Shown here one piece after another: positions 33,359-46,029 of a stretch of 64,000 nucleotides of DNA; the stretch's first letter is position 1, and the number at the start of each line of letters is the position of its first letter. Origin of the DNA: Massospora cicadina (taxonomy: Eukaryota > Entomophthoromycota > Entomophthoromycetes > Entomophthorales > Entomophthoraceae); assembly GCA_022478985.1 (NCBI GenBank), contig JAKSZP010014467.1:1-64000 (forward strand), in the 5' to 3' direction. The notes under the pieces are model-generated. The model had not been told where the DNA came from and did not search any database. It saw only the letters and a list, made by a program, of their open reading frames with translations. The translations under genes were made by a program, and so were the position numbers.

Positions 33359-35750
33359 TTGGATTCTACAATCAATATGCCAGGGAAGCAATGGAGTCAC
33401 CAACAAAGAACTGGCACTATTCACGGTGATGGAGCCATGGGACAAAGATACTATAATCAATTGCAGTTAGGCGCTTGTCGCATGTTGGCGTCAGATCAAC
33501 AGGGAAGGACCATGCACGTGAACCCTCAGCTACTGCGGGGTATTATGGAATGGCTTTTGCAATGGTACCGCCTTTATGAAGATGATGTGGGAAAACATGC
33601 ACAAGTTTGTTTTATAACCAACGGGACCAAGAATCTCATTATACATTGTATATGTCTTACCTTGATGCTACCACCATGGGTTGTCTTGCTGGCTCAGCAC
33701 ACATGAGGCTGAGGAATACTTGGTTGCATACATGCAGCCTTCAATCAACTAACTCCTTAGTGTGTTGTCCTGTCATAACATTGAGATTGAGGATGTCATG
33801 TGGTTTGTTCAAGCGCAACAGAACAACACTCTCCTTATACTTGACCACCTCGATCACTCTTTCTCAGAGGTCCAGGGGCACTAGTGCACATGGACAGTCA
33901 TGTTGTGGACGTCCTCCATCGCTTGGATTAATTGGTTCCACAGTTGAATCATGAGTTAACCCAAGTAATGGGGGAACAGCTAGACTGGTGCAGCCTATTG
34001 GCATAATGGATCCGTGATGTTGCAACGTTGGATGGTAATACTGAGAGATTTATGGTGGACCTGGAGGAATGGGCTGAAGGGATTGAAGAAGCAGTGGCTC
34101 AAATTAGGGACCAGGTACCCTGACAGAGCAGCATATAACGGATCACGTTAACTCTTTGGAAGTCAAATTTAGTCAACTTTGTTGAGCGGAGTAACCAACA
34201 GATGGCTAACCATATGACCAGCTCTTTTTTGGAGTACTCAGAATGCAGCCATTTGCTGGTTAGGATTAATTAGATGTAAAGGTACCAGTAATGCGACTCA
34301 GAGCAGAGCCATTACCCTTCTATTCATCAAAACAGTGTTTTATGCTGATATACGGGTGTGCTTAGATACCCTCAAATGGGCCAACGAGGAGATGGTGTGG
34401 GAATGAGCCACTATTGTTAATTAAGTAGACAAAGCAAACTGACAAGCGCGTGACACTGAATGGCAGAACACGAGAATGCAGGGCACATTGGAGGATGTTC
34501 TCTCATGGCTTCAGGCAATGGAGTGTAAACTGGACTCTGAGCTGGAATACTGCCACAAATTGCAAAGTGAGTTCAAACTGCTTCAGCAGAGGGTGCAAGA
34601 TGGCCGGTATTGGTGCTATCTGGTCAAAGCTGAGCGCATAATTGACAAAAATTTTTCTGGACAGCCTAATAAGAGGGGAAAGGGTGCAGTCAGTGGTGAG
34701 TCGGGAGAAGAATGCTATGGATTGGCCAACAAGTATCCCTCAGAGGTCGTGACAGTTTCTCCTCACAATCCAACTTCTTCCCAGTCCACTTTGGCGGATT
34801 TGCATCCAATCATGCAACTCTATTTTAGTCCACAAGGGGATGTTCCCCTTGGCCATTTAGAACCTACATCAGCTGTTCTTCGCACCTGGAGCCTGGAGCA
34901 AGGTGATTTTGTTCAGATCGAGAAGTTACCGCCCTTCAGTTGTAATGGGAACATGCACAGATATTTTAAATGGTTTAAATTCTCCATGGAAGAGCATCAT
35001 ATTGTCAGAAAACAAAACTGTTGCTTTCCACTATGGACGTTGAGAGACGGCCAGGTCACCTGTTACCTCCAAAATAGTTCCTTATCTTATCAAGAGGTGA
35101 AGGAGACTGTGCTCCGTCTGTTTGGGGGCGCAGCTAAGATGGCGCAGCACAAGGCCAACTTTCTGACCATACAGTTTCACAAGAATGAGTCCCTGGTGGA
35201 GTTTACAGAGCGATTTACAAATGAAGCTCAAGTGTTAGTGGGAGCCAATATTTTAACCAATGAGGATGTAGGCATAGCCATGATGGCGGCAGTCAAACCA
35301 TATTGTGAACTGCATAATGCTATGACTCACATACTGAAAAAAGACTCATGGCTTTTTTTAATCATTAACACTTTGCACCGTTTTTCCACTACATTCAGTG
35401 CTCCCAATGTTGAGCAGACAGCCCCTGCCACCGCCGCTACATACTCAGTGGGAAACGGACAGCAACGACTCAGTCATAAACTGTTGGATAATATTCGTCC
35501 ACCCTATATGTCGGTGGATCCTTTCCGCCCTCCTTATGCTCAGCTGTCCCATCACCAACCTAACTTCAGTACTTCAGTTAACTTTTGACCAGGCCTTTCA
35601 GGTGCAAACTATAGATGGGAGCCATATATGAATGCTTTTTCTCATGCGGATAAAAAGGGCATTATGCGCTAACTGCCCAGACAATCAGCACGTACATGTA
35701 GTGCCATCTGTTTTGATTGAGCAGGGAAAAGCTTAAGCGGAGTAGAGATG
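33359..35750 (+). pseudogene. gag: Gag of element E
   Basis: The main frame is 34476-35588, 370 codons without a stop. It starts with a coiled-coil-like stretch (about residues 1-60), passes through a linker, and has a capsid part with QIEKLPPFSCNG (about residue 150), FLTIQFHKNESLVEFTERFT (about 230-250) and an NAMTHIL helix. Upstream frames (33359-33706, 33607-33954 and pieces to 34470) hold the N-terminal part, broken by stops. After 35588 a nucleocapsid knuckle is decayed (CANCPDNQH, last Cys missing). The capsid fold is recognised from the pattern shared with D, F and I. Confidence 0.8.
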
Positions 35751-35999
35751 AGATGCTCTACCTTCGCTAATTCGATTTTTTTGTTCCTAAAAATTCCCAA
35801 GAGTCTCTTTGCATTGGGCCTGGTACCCAACCCAACGACTTATTGTACCAAAAACCTTCTGCTGATACCTCAGCCTCCATTTAAAAGAGCAACTATCCCC
35901 CTTCAGGCTCCAAGTTCTGCCAAGATGAGCAAAAGCCATATGCATGGCAAATCCTCAAATGAAATGGTATGAGTGATGCTGGACCCTCAACAGACGTCG

Positions 36000-36570
36000 C
36001 CTCCCTAGTGGGAGTTAATGTAGCCATTCCAGTAGAAAAGATCACCCAGGAATATCCTCATGTCAGTATGGGTATAGCCACTTTTCTTGGTAACAAAAAG
36101 CCCTTGGACGTTCACATAATAAACTATAATGGTTCTTCTTATTCAGAGTGTACCTACTGTGAAATTTTTGTATAAAACATAAAAATATGAGCTATTATAG
36201 ATACTGGTGCTCCAAGTTAATATAATCTCCACTAAGCTCATGGATAAGCTTCCAATGAATCCTGATGTGGATCACAGAGTAGTGTATGGGACCGCGGGGC
36301 ACAGAGAACTGTGTCTGAATGAGCTTACAGCGCGTAACCTCTGAGATTTGGTTTAGTTAGGGCTTCCGCTCAAGAGGTGGTTCTACCACATAATAGCTAT
36401 GACATGTTGATTGGTGCTGCATTAACGAGACAATTTGGAGCCATGTTAGATATGGCGAAAGAAACCATTAGTATCTTGGGACAACAGATCCCCATTTACT
36501 TTACCTCTAGCGGAATCTTAAAGGACCCGTTCTGCTCCAGCCAGATCAATTTGATATATAGTGATGGGTG
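36000..36570 (+). pseudogene. Aspartic protease of element E
   Basis: AIIDTGAPS at 36191-36217 is an intact active site, and one codon later comes a stop. The flap region is in a shifted frame, and the C-terminal part is VLPHNSYDMLIGAALTRQFGA followed by ILGQQIPIYF (36377-36571). The start is uncertain. The order and spacing are as in D. Confidence 0.8.
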
Positions 36571-36949
36571 ATTCCTGTCTGGATTGGTGAATGAAGCAGA
36601 GGACCAGAGCCCTTTTCAACCAGATCCATGAGTACAAAGGTATTCTTCTATGAGCTGCGAGCACTTTGAGCATACCTTCTGGGCATCAGGTCATAATAGG
36701 AACTAAGCTTGAAATAGACGTCCCTGAAGGGCTATACAGGGAAAATTGTGGGGCTCTGCCAGCAATTGCAGCTTGAACCCCATGTGGCTCTAGGGCTACT
36801 GTTATCAGGAAATGGGGAAGTGAAGGTATTGTTAGCAAACCTGCAGAAGGAGACAATGACGACTCAAAGGCAACAAGTGGTGGCTTATTTTCACTTGGCC
36901 CTTATTAACAAGGTTCACCATATTCATGACTTCAGATCATAGGAGGACT

Positions 36950-37900
36950 TCAGCCTACCGATAAATTCCCCATTTGGTGTAATAGCTGTGAATCTGCGGG
37001 AAGCTTTAACTGGATTGTCAGAGGAACAGAAAGTTTGGGTGATGGCTTTATATGGAAAAACAAAAGATATTTTTGCTTCTGATGACCACAATTTGGGGTG
37101 CGCCCAAGGGGTGGTGCATCAGGTGGATATGGATAATCACCCCCCCATTTATTCATGGCCTATTTGGAGCTCAAAAGTGGGGAAGAGGTTGTCTCCAAAG
37201 AGGTAGACAAGTTGATTGAACAAGGGATGTTAGAGCCATCTAAGAGTCCATGGGCATTGCCAGTGCTTATTGTTAAAAAATATGGCACAAACTGGGTGGT
37301 CATTGACTATAAAAAGATTAATAGCGTTACAAAGAAAGATACTCCCTTCCATGGATTGACAATGCATTAAATCGACTTAGAGGGGCTAATTATTTTTATG
37401 CCATGGATTTGGTATCAGGGTACAGGCAGATCAAATTGTCAGCGGCATAACGTGAGAAATATGCTATAATCACTTTGAGGGGGTTATTCCAGCCTATACG
37501 TATGACACAGGGTTTGTGCAACACCCATATACATTCAAGTGTGCTATGGATATGATCTTAGGTGACTTGAAGCTGTCCTACATTTTTTGTTTACCCCAAT
37601 GATATCAACATGTTCTTGAAAACGTTCACAGAGCATCTTGACCACTTGGAACAAGTGTTCCGCCAACTCACCGATGCTAATATCAAGATCAAGCCTCATA
37701 AGTGTCATTTTTTCAAAGAGCAATTGGAATACCTTGGGTTCATGGTGGACACAAAAGGGCTTAAACTGCAGACAGCAAAGAGAAAGCTATACGCAAGATG
37801 ACCCATACAGGTAATAACCGAGATATCAAAGTCTTTTTGGGGATGGTCAGTTACTACCAGAAGTTAATTCCTAACTTCAGTTGTATTAGAACCGCTCTTT
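36950..37900 (+). pseudogene. Reverse transcriptase of element E
   Basis: Pieces in order: LSEEQKVWVMALYGKTKDIF (36988-37206), SPWALPVLIVKKYGTNWVVI (37155-37370), FYAMDLVSGYRQIKL (37395-37440), TQGLCNTH (37506), a catalytic box that reads YPND instead of YLDD near 37595, and HLDHLEQVFRQLTDANIKI with EQLEYLGFMV (37610-37801). The first Asp of the YxDD pair is replaced by Asn, so catalysis is lost. Confidence 0.85.
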
Positions 37901-37914
37901 GAGCTGTTGAAAAA

Positions 37915-38400
37915 ATGACACTTTTAACTGAATGGAATGATGCCAAAGCTCTTTTGATGTCTTATGAACCGCATTGGCAAGCGCGCCCATTAAGCAATAC
38001 CCAACTTCAAAAACAATTTATAGTGCAAATGGATGCATCACTTTACGCCATAGGGGCAGTATTATCTCATAAGGATGATGATAGCGTAGATCACCCTGTC
38101 ACATTTTGTAGCCGAAGCTTAAACTGTCATGAACAAAACTACAATGTGACTGAGTGGGAGTGCTTAGCAGTGATATATGCATATAAAAATTTGGGTATAT
38201 CTCCACGGGGTGAAATTCTAAGTGGTAGCAGATCATGCATCTTTGCGTTGTCTAAAAAATCTCCAGGAACCTGAAGGATGGCTTGTGCATTGGGCATTGA
38301 AGCTCCAGGCGCTTGATTTTTTGATTGTGCACCAGTCGGGAGCAAAACATCAAAATGCAGACTGTCTTCCAGGCTACCAGAAGTCACTATTATGGAGAAT
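37915..38400 (+). pseudogene. RNase H of element E
   Basis: The frame 37915-38274 has FIVQMDASLYAIGAVLSHKD, HPVTFCSRSLNCHEQNYNVT and WECLAVIYA; the next frame (38222-38431) has VADHASLRCLKNLQEPEGWL and NADCLPGYQ. The MDAS motif keeps the Asp. One frame change lies at about 38190. The order is standard. Confidence 0.87.
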
Positions 38401-39610
38401 GTGGCTGACATTATGTATGAGAATATGGTGATGGGCAAATACCATGATGAGCCGCCGCAAGTGATCAAAATGCTAGATGGGCTTAGACAGTATAACTTCT
38501 TACGCAATGGAGAACTATATAAGCAGATTGGGGAATTGTCGCTGAGTTTCCCTAAACCCTCTGCTAGACCAGTAATTTCTATGGATGCACATCAGACGGT
38601 AGGGCATGGTGGGTTGTGGAAAACGTTGGAGTTTTTATGACCTCACTACTATTGGGAGAGCATGCATTATGACATTCTGGAAAAGGTTAGCTGTTATCAT
38701 TGGTGCCAAGTGGAGAAACTTTTCCACAAGAAGACCACATACCAACTGGTTAAGACCTGGTTTGCATAGCATACCATTTTTCTTGATGTGGTGTGGCCTT
38801 TGTCAACTGGCGTGAACCAATCTAAATACATAATCATAGCAATTGACCATTTGATGAGATGGGTGGAAGACAGAGCAATTAATGATTTGGGGTGGTAACC
38901 ACAACCAAGTTTATTATGGAGTGTGTCATAAAGTAACATGGCTGTCTGCAGTTCATCTTAACGGACAATGGAACCAATTCACTTCGCATATCCTGCCCAA
39001 GTTGAACAAATTGATGTAAACACGCAGGGTTTGACTACACCCTACCATCCAGAATCCAATGGAATGGTGGAACGTGTCAACAGAACTTAGGTAAACATAC
39101 TACATAAGCTTGTAAAAGATTAACCTCTGAATGGAGTACCCTCCTACTCACAGCTGTCATTGCATATAATATCAGCTACCACTCGCACACTGTCAAGAGT
39201 CCTTTCCACCTGCTCTATGGTAGACATCAGGCTTTACCTGTTCTGCTTTACTTGTGTGTGGAGGATACCGGTGGCATAGAACTGCAGACTTATTTGACCA
39301 ATCTAATAAGAAACTGATCAAACTACAAATGGAAGCATATTCTACCAGCTTGGCTAAGAAGATTCATGATCAGGCAACTGACTAGAGTAGACATAGCGGA
39401 CTTCCACAGTTAGCTGAAGGAGATCATGTCTTGTTACACGACAAAAATGGGTTTAGATAGAAGAGAAAGCTCGCTAACATTTGGACTGGGCCAATTGAAA
39501 TAATTGAGAAGACTGTTATAAATGCCTACACCATTAAGGAACCCCCAGGTGGTCAGATTATTAACCAAGTTCATGCAAAGTTTTTCTGAGCATACAAGCA
39601 ATAGGAGCTT
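38400..39610 (+). pseudogene. int: Integrase of element E
   Basis: The zinc region reads HQTVGHGG...(Y)YWESMHYDILEKVSC..C (38580-38710), with both His and both Cys present. The core keeps Asp in FLDVVWPLS (38780), Asp in LTDNGTNS (38960) and Glu in SNGMVERVN (39057-39085). The C-terminal part has WTGPIEIIEK (39481) and INQVHAKFF (39560), just before the polypurine tract. Several stops and frame changes separate these, so the chain is not translatable as one, but all catalytic residues remain. Confidence 0.83.
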
Positions 39611-39620
39611 ATCATCCAGT

Positions 39621-39636
39621 CAAAGGGGGGGGGTAA
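39621..39636 (+). other. Polypurine tract of element E
   Basis: AAAGGGGGGGGGTAA lies directly before TGTC of the 3' LTR. The G run is of similar type to the tract of D (48131-48142). Confidence 0.75.
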
Positions 39637-40102
39637 TGTCAAAAAATTAATATGACTGGATGATAAGCTATACATTCTGGCAGATCAGAAATTAGAGTTA
39701 AGCAAGCTTTGGGATTGAGCGGAAAATATATTGATGAGAAGTGAATTGATCATAGCCTCAATAGTTCAGTGAATTAAAGGGAATCTACCAAAAACTCAAG
39801 GTAGGTGAAATTTCTAAAATGGAACGAATGGGAGATTACTAAGAAGAAGGGTAATCAACCTAGAAAAACAAGATAAGAGTTGAGCGGAAGAATGAGATGG
39901 AGAGGTTTTTTAGTAGTCTGCAGATAATTACTTCATTTTTTATACTATAATAAAATTGTCAATCAGGCGATTGCTACATATATTATATACCAGCTTTTAT
40001 TAAGGATCAGCAATCAGCATATCATCTGTTCCGTTGCTCAGTGGTTTATACCATGTGCAAACCAGTTTGGCAGATTTAACCCATATCACTGAAACATTAA
40101 CA
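39637..40102 (+). repeat. 3' LTR of element E
   Basis: It is the partner of 32795-33267, starting TGTCAAAAAATTAATATGAC and ending ATTAACA. GTTGA follows. Confidence 0.9.
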
Positions 40103-40576
40103 GTTGATCAACATCTTTATCATTATACCTGAACAGATGATGCTCAAAATTTACTTCCTCAAAGGAGTTAGAGGACAGGAACCCAGAGTGATGCCTGGAT
40201 TTTACGATTTTACTAGATATAAGTCAAAGTCCTCCTTGGAAACATTGTCAAGCACCCTTTCAAGATCAAGAAGAGCCAAACTGTTGAAAAGCAAAGATAT
40301 ACCTCTATGCTGACGTTAATTCAGTCCAAGCCATCGTCAGCTTTAAAGGGAAAAAGATAAGAGACAAAAACAGGAAGTAAGTGAACTCATGAATTCTTAA
40401 ACCAATAATTATATTTAGAGCAGACCTAACGATTATGGGTTTTGCAAGGGGAATCCTATAGGATTGGAACTAGGAGCTCAATACCTACTAATTGAAGCCT
40501 AACCGCCATTTTTTAAGAATTTAGAATAATTTAAGTCAGGAAATACAACTTATGGATGTAGGCTTAGTATGCCCAT
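40103..40576 (+). other. Presumed internal part of G between E and D, unassigned
   Basis: This 474-bp piece lies between two plus-strand insertions and should belong to G (between the start of RT and the palm). I could not match it to RT fingers. A 69-codon frame (40104-40313) is rich in S, K and R but unknown. It may be highly decayed or a different sequence. Confidence 0.3.
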
Positions 40577-41682
40577 TGTCAAATTCTGGTGATTGACTTG
40601 AAAATAAATTTTCAAATAATTATCAGATTGGGCTAATTACCCTTTCAACCCTTGAACTAACACCTATTTTTCACCTCAAAGCCTATTGCAACCATACAAT
40701 TCGGGCTGAATATCTTAATGACATTTTTGATCAAGTATTGTACCAGAGCACTCAGTCTAAATATGCTCACATACTATGGACGATTTCCTATGCATCAAAT
40801 CTCTGCAATTGGTTCCAATTATTGGGAACACACTCAACTTAATCATATACAAAATTTGGGGACGACCTGAAGTTAACGTCTGAAAATCCCATGGACTTAT
40901 AATGAACAAAAAAGGGAATCAATTTCCCGCCTTAGGGCGAAATTTGTATGTCAATCTGCATAATCATCATGATAGCACTTGCGTGGACCTCCTGAAAATG
41001 GTTACCTAGTGCTATCAAAGAAGAGACCTGCAAACATCCCAATTAGGGGTGCATCATTTACTTCAATGGATGCCAAAATTTCACAGAAGGTGTATTTCAT
41101 CAGCAGTATGATAAAACTGAAATTTAGAAGATATTAGGACAATTTTGCATGGTTTTTCACAATTTTTGTACCTGAAATCCTCCCAATTTTGAGAGTATTT
41201 TGCCACCAATAAACCTAAGAAAAGGTTTCAGTCATATCAGTTCAAGGGCCGAATTGAGGTGGCAAAATATCTGTTGAAATTTTGTGCTGAAATGTGGCCA
41301 GGAGGTGCCCTAGAGGTATAAATACCAGCGCCTGTCCTAAATGACCATTATCTAATAAATAGCTTCTAATAAAAGTTATATTTATTTCATCCTTTTCCTG
41401 GTTTTTATCTGAATCCTATCCTTGGAGAATTGTCAACAAACAGAAAATACCAAAAACCCAGTTTGTATTGAAGCCTGCCTTGGTAGAAGTTCCTGAACAT
41501 GAAGGAAAATTACGTCCAAAATCAGCCAGAAGAGTCGAGGAGAATATAATAGGTCTGGTGAGTTTTTGAACGGTCTGAATACCATAAACTACAGGCACTA
41601 TTGAGGATCAATCATCAAATCTTTGGCCTGAATAGATGTGCAGGATAATAATACACAAGTGAGCGATCCTCAGATTTTAACA
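40577..41682 (+). repeat. 5' LTR of element D
   Basis: It starts TGTCAAATTCTGGTG and ends TTTTAACA. A TATA box TATAAATA at 41317-41324 is followed by ATAAATAG...AATAAAAG, a likely promoter then polyadenylation signal. The same arrangement is kept in the other LTR. Confidence 0.93.
41317..41324 (+). promoter_or_regulatory. TATA box in the 5' LTR of D
   Basis: TATAAATA with the surrounding GAGGTATAAATACCAGCG is identical in both LTR copies (the other is at 48888-48895), 365 bp before the primer site. This conserved position fits the U3 promoter that drives the full-length transcript. Confidence 0.6.
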
Positions 41683-41684
41683 AC

Positions 41685-41701
41685 TGGTGCTCACTCAAAA
41701 C
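41685..41701 (+). other. Primer binding site of element D
   Basis: TGGTGCTCACTCAAAAC lies two bases after the LTR. It shares TGGTGCTCACT with the sites of B, C and F. Confidence 0.75.
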
Positions 41702-41705
41702 TGGT

Positions 41706-43920
41706 TACATTCTTTGAAATGGATTCCAAAGACTAATTCCTGGCTGAATTGGCTAGATGAGAAAGTGACAATGAGATGGAAACCAGCAACAAAAAATCTC
41801 AGATTATTTTTAATACCAGCTGCCATGGCTCTGAAGTGGGTACCTCCTACTCCCTGGATCTTATCACAATGGGGGAGCTCATGTAGATACAACCAGCCCT
41901 ATCAATCTTACATCTTTAAGCGTAAAAGCTATGCTGGAATCCTATATCAGGGTTTTAGGATTGGTACTTTACAAATCGATCCCTCCTTTGGCCTGTTATA
42001 CTACCTTAAGGATCAGGCACTCAAGATTGAGATATATATGAAGTACTGTGACGCAACCATGGCATCTCTTGCCAGAAGTCTCACAGATAGTCAAATTAAC
42101 TAATGAATTCCTGGTTAAAATTGTTAACCCTCAATATATGCATACCCAGCTGTTAATTGCTAGACAAAATCTGGAAATCACGGAAATACCATGTGCAAGG
42201 GGAGGAACAATCTTCCCGAAATTCCCTACTAAACAACCTAAATTCCAGTTTTCTGAAGTCCAAAAGGCAATTGTTGATAATATGGGACTTGCCAATGAAG
42301 CTCATGGGAGATTAAATACCCTTGAGGAGCTTCTGAACAAAGGAGTCTTGAAGATAGCCACAGAAGTTCTGTCCCACCATGGGCTATCACAAGAATGGAT
42401 ACAAACTATGAATAATTCGCTGTCAAAAACTGGAAAGCCATTCAGATTACCTATTGTCTCAATCAGAACGACTTACCATACATGCTACTTTGGGCCAAAG
42501 AAATCACCTGGAGTTAAATGCAAAAGTTGATGACTTTGAAGAGTATGTTCAGGCTGAGATGGATACTATCAACAAAAACTTTGAGGACCTTGCAGCAAGG
42601 CCAGCCGTCTAAATATGGATGAAGAAGATGCCTAGATAAAAGAGGAATTTTCTAAACTTTGGACTGTAGTGTCAAGATTTCAGGCCAGAAACACTGATGT
42701 TTACTTAGGAAAATTGGGAACTCAGATGCAGCTATCAACTGCAAATTCACGAGGAGATAGTATTGACAAAGATATAAAAAGCATAACAACCAACCAAGCT
42801 TTATTTAATGAGGAGTATGACAAACTTAAAAAGAATTCGAATCCCTCAAAAAACAAGGCTGCCAGTGCTCGCCCAACTTTGACAAAAAAAATAGGAAAAA
42901 GCTCCACTTATTCAGCCAAAAAACAAACAGCGAAAGTAAGTAAAGGGTTGAATTCAGGCGTCTGAATCCAATAGTTTGGAGCAATACCATGAAACCAAAT
43001 CATCAGAAGTTGACACCAATTCAGAAACGGATATTTCAAAACATCCATTCTAAGCCTAGAGTCTTAGCATTAATCCCAACTCCATATACTTCCCAACGGG
43101 AAAGAGGGCCAATTATGGGTGATGATACACCAAGACGTTTCAGAAGAAGTACAACTTCTATGCCCAAAATAGGGCAAGATGACTTCAAACCACTGAGTTT
43201 ACCAAAGTTTGATAAGGATGGAAACGTTCACTCGAACCTCAAATTATTTGAAAAGCTATGAGAGGAGCATCAGACCATGTGAAAGGATCAGCACTGATTA
43301 ACTCACTCGATTCCCATAGCTGTGACCTCATTATGTCCTATTTGGGTGACGATTGGACCTATATGGATGCCAAAATTGCAATAACAAAACAGTTTTAAGG
43401 CTTGAGAAACTAGAAACCCGAAAAAGAGAGCTTCTTAATATCAAATTTAAACAGAATGAGACTATTAATGACTTTGCGTATAGATTCTTCCATGAGACAC
43501 AAGTTCTGCGTGGGTGTAATGCAATAGATAAGTTTGACGCCAAGATTGCAATGGAGCATGTGATTATGCCCTTCCATTAACTGCACAATGTCATGCTGCC
43601 TGCATTTAATGGAAGCTTGGAAATTCAAGAGTTTATCAATTACTTGAGAAGCTGTTCCCATAATTTTAATACTTCTAATCATGCCAAAGATCAGCAAAAA
43701 TCTCGATTTTTGGGCCCAAAAAACAACATGATGTCCGACCAGGGGAAAAAATTTCCAAAATATGAACCAAAAATTTGAGCAAAAGCAGCAAACAGGGCCA
43801 ATTACTTGCCACATTTGTGGTCAACAAGGTAATTTTTCTAGACAATGCTTCAGACGGTCCAACAAAAAGCATGGGGTCAACTTTGCTTTAGAAATCAACA
43901 GTGACAATTAGGCGGGTAAA
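41706..43920 (+). pseudogene. gag: Gag of element D
   Basis: In order: an N-terminal part starting near FEMDSKD (41717); a coiled-coil stretch with LNAKVDDFEEYVQAEMDTIN (42510-42580); a basic linker (42669-42965); a capsid part, DDFKPLSLPKFDKDGN (43180-43220), LLNIKFKQNETINDFAYRFF and IDKFDAKIAMEHVIMPFH (43430-43580); and a nucleocapsid knuckle CHICGQQGNFSRQC at about 43809-43850. The knuckle has Asn in place of His. Stops and frame changes are scattered, but each block is easily read. This is the clearest gag layout in the window. Confidence 0.85.
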
Positions 43921-44339
43921 GAGCAGGTGGAGTAGAGGCGGAATGCTCTAACTTCACCAATTTTCAAACCATTCCACCTGACCCTGATGAGCTCTTCAGG
44001 GCCGAAGACGTTGCTAAAGATAACCTCCAACATATTGTGGCTAATGATGTCATGATGGTCACTACTCGGGCCACAACAAAAGCAACTAAACCCTTGAAAA
44101 TTACCAAAGAAGCCTGAGATGAAGTATCAAAACCCTACGCAAAGCAAATTAATAATCAGGGTTTAGACCTCCAACTCAGATGTTTGGCCCGACCTACCAA
44201 AGCTTAACGACGTTTAAGTAGTCATTCCCATGAAGACCTTAGCAGATAACTTCCCAGATATTTGTTCAAGCCTAAAATCACACCTGGAATTGGGCAGCAA
44301 TCACAGCATTTATACAATAAATACCTCTGAGAACTAATC

Positions 44340-45066
44340 TGAATGTACTTATGTGGACATAGCAGTAAACAAGTTGTGAGTTCAGGCCATCATTGATAGT
44401 GGTGCTCCTATCAGTATAGTCGGCAAAAAGTTGGTTAAAAAACTGTTAATTACACCTAGAGTTGCCCACTGTCAGGAATATGGAACAGCTGGAGCACATA
44501 CAACCAAATCACTGGGCGCCTATAGTACCCTACCACTCAGATTTGGGTTCCATTGCAGTAACAGCACCTGCCATAGTGTTGACAAATACAGTCCATGATA
44601 TCCTAATTGGGACTGATTTCCTAAGAAGGTATGGCGTTGTTATTAATCATAAGGACGATACTCTCACCATTATTGGCCAGGCTATTCCACTTTACTATAA
44701 CCGTGATAAGGTAGTTGAGAAAAAGAAACTCAGCCTATTCATAAACCTGGCCTACAAAGATGGAGTTGTCCCAATTGAGTATTCCAAAGCTCGGTCAGAT
44801 ATAAAAATACTACCCACACAGATTGTTGAGTCAAATGGCATTCCACTTCGAGCAAATCAGATCATCACTATACCATCCAGAGAACAAGTAATTGTCCCGA
44901 TGGGACTAACAATTATTATCCTGGAAGGACTTTATGGTGAAGTATATCAACCATGGTCTAAATCTCGATTTAAACCAAACATTGCCCTTGGTAATATTAT
45001 TCCAGGCCACGGAGAAATACATATCTTATGTACAAACATGCAAAATCAGCCCATCTCCATCAGGTG
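44340..45066 (+). pseudogene. Aspartic protease of element D
   Basis: IIDSGAPISIVGKKLVKKL at about 44388-44445 has the active site as DSGA, a common functional variant in this family. LGAYSTLPLRFGSI, APAIVLTNTVHDILIGTDFL and IIGQAIPLYYNRD follow (44462-45067, 201 codons open). One frame change lies between the active site and the long frame. The tail after the protease (SNGIPLRANQIITIPSREQ) is a linker to RT. Confidence 0.85.
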
Positions 45067-45229
45067 ACATCAAACAATTGCTTTTCTGCATCTGTTCCCT
45101 ACCTCAGAAATTTACTCATACCATGAGTTTGGAACTTTTGTTGAATTAGGGCTCCACAATATTGACCAACTCAGCATAAATAATGTTGTACTGGCCAATT
45201 TAAGCAGCCTGACCAACTATGAGAAAGGC

Positions 45230-46020
45230 TAAGCTCATGAGTTATTCTCTAAATATCAGGAAATATTTGCACAAGATGATTTCGACTTGGGATGTGCTAA
45301 TGGTGTCATCCACAAAATTGATACTAGTGATCATAAACCTAATTGATTACACCCGATTAGATGCTCAGAATCATCAGAAGAAGCAATATCCAAGGGGATT
45401 AAGGAACTCCTCGATCATGGCATGCTAGTTTCTTCTAAAAGTCCATGGGCAGCACCAATCATAATAGTAAAGAAAAAGGATGGAAGCAACCAAATAATCA
45501 TTGATTATCAGAAGTTAAACAACATCACAAAGAAGGACTCTTACCCACAGCCACAATTCAACGACGCCTTGGATAGGCTAGAGGGCGTGAAGTTCTTCTT
45601 GGCATTGGACCTTATCTGAGGATATTGGAAAATAGATCTTCCAGAAGAGGAGCATGAGAAATGTGCAATTATAACCCAAGAGGGCCTATTACAGCCGAAG
45701 AGAATGCCTCAAGGGCTCTGCAACACCCCAGCCACATTCCAACGGGCAGTGGACACAATCCTGGGAGATTTGAAATTTCATGTATACTAGTATACCTTGA
45801 CGATATCAACGTTTTCAGCCGCACTTTTGATGACCACCTGGAACACTTAAAGGAGGTTTTCAGAAGGCTAGATGCTGCAAACTTACAAAATCATGCCCAG
45901 AAAATGTCAGTTTTTCAAAGACCAACTGGAATACCTCAGATTTGTGATTAATAAAGTGGGTCTCTGGCCCCAACCCTCTAAGTTGGATGCCATCTCCAAA
46001 ATGAAATGACCCAAATCCAA
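45230..46020 (+). pseudogene. Reverse transcriptase of element D
   Basis: LVSSKSPWAAPIIIVKKKDG and QIIIDYQKLNNITKKDSYPQ (45422-45619), FFLALDLI then a stop at the R of a SRGYWK segment (45615-45620), RMPQGLCNTPATFQRAVDTI (45700-45760), VYLDDINVFSRTFDDHLEHL (45790-45850). The YLDD box is intact. Stops match single C-to-T changes (for example TGA for CGA). Frame changes occur near 45660 and 45785. Confidence 0.88.
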
Positions 46021-46029
46021 GCGCGTATT

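Larger units (their letters stand above)
32795..40102 (+). mobile_element. Element E: Ty3/gypsy LTR element, plus strand
   Basis: The LTRs are 32795-33267 and 39637-40102 (473 and 466 bp), with flanks GTTAA (32790-32794) and GTTGA (40103-40107), a 4 of 5 duplication. A primer site and a long G tract are present. All the coding domains of gag and pol can be recognised in order on the plus strand. Total 7,308 bp. A 370-codon uninterrupted gag segment is the longest open frame in the window. Confidence 0.92.

Noticed and set aside
37000..37600. A minus-strand host gene antisense to E (for example 36950-37156)
   Set aside because: These frames are antisense shadows of the RT.
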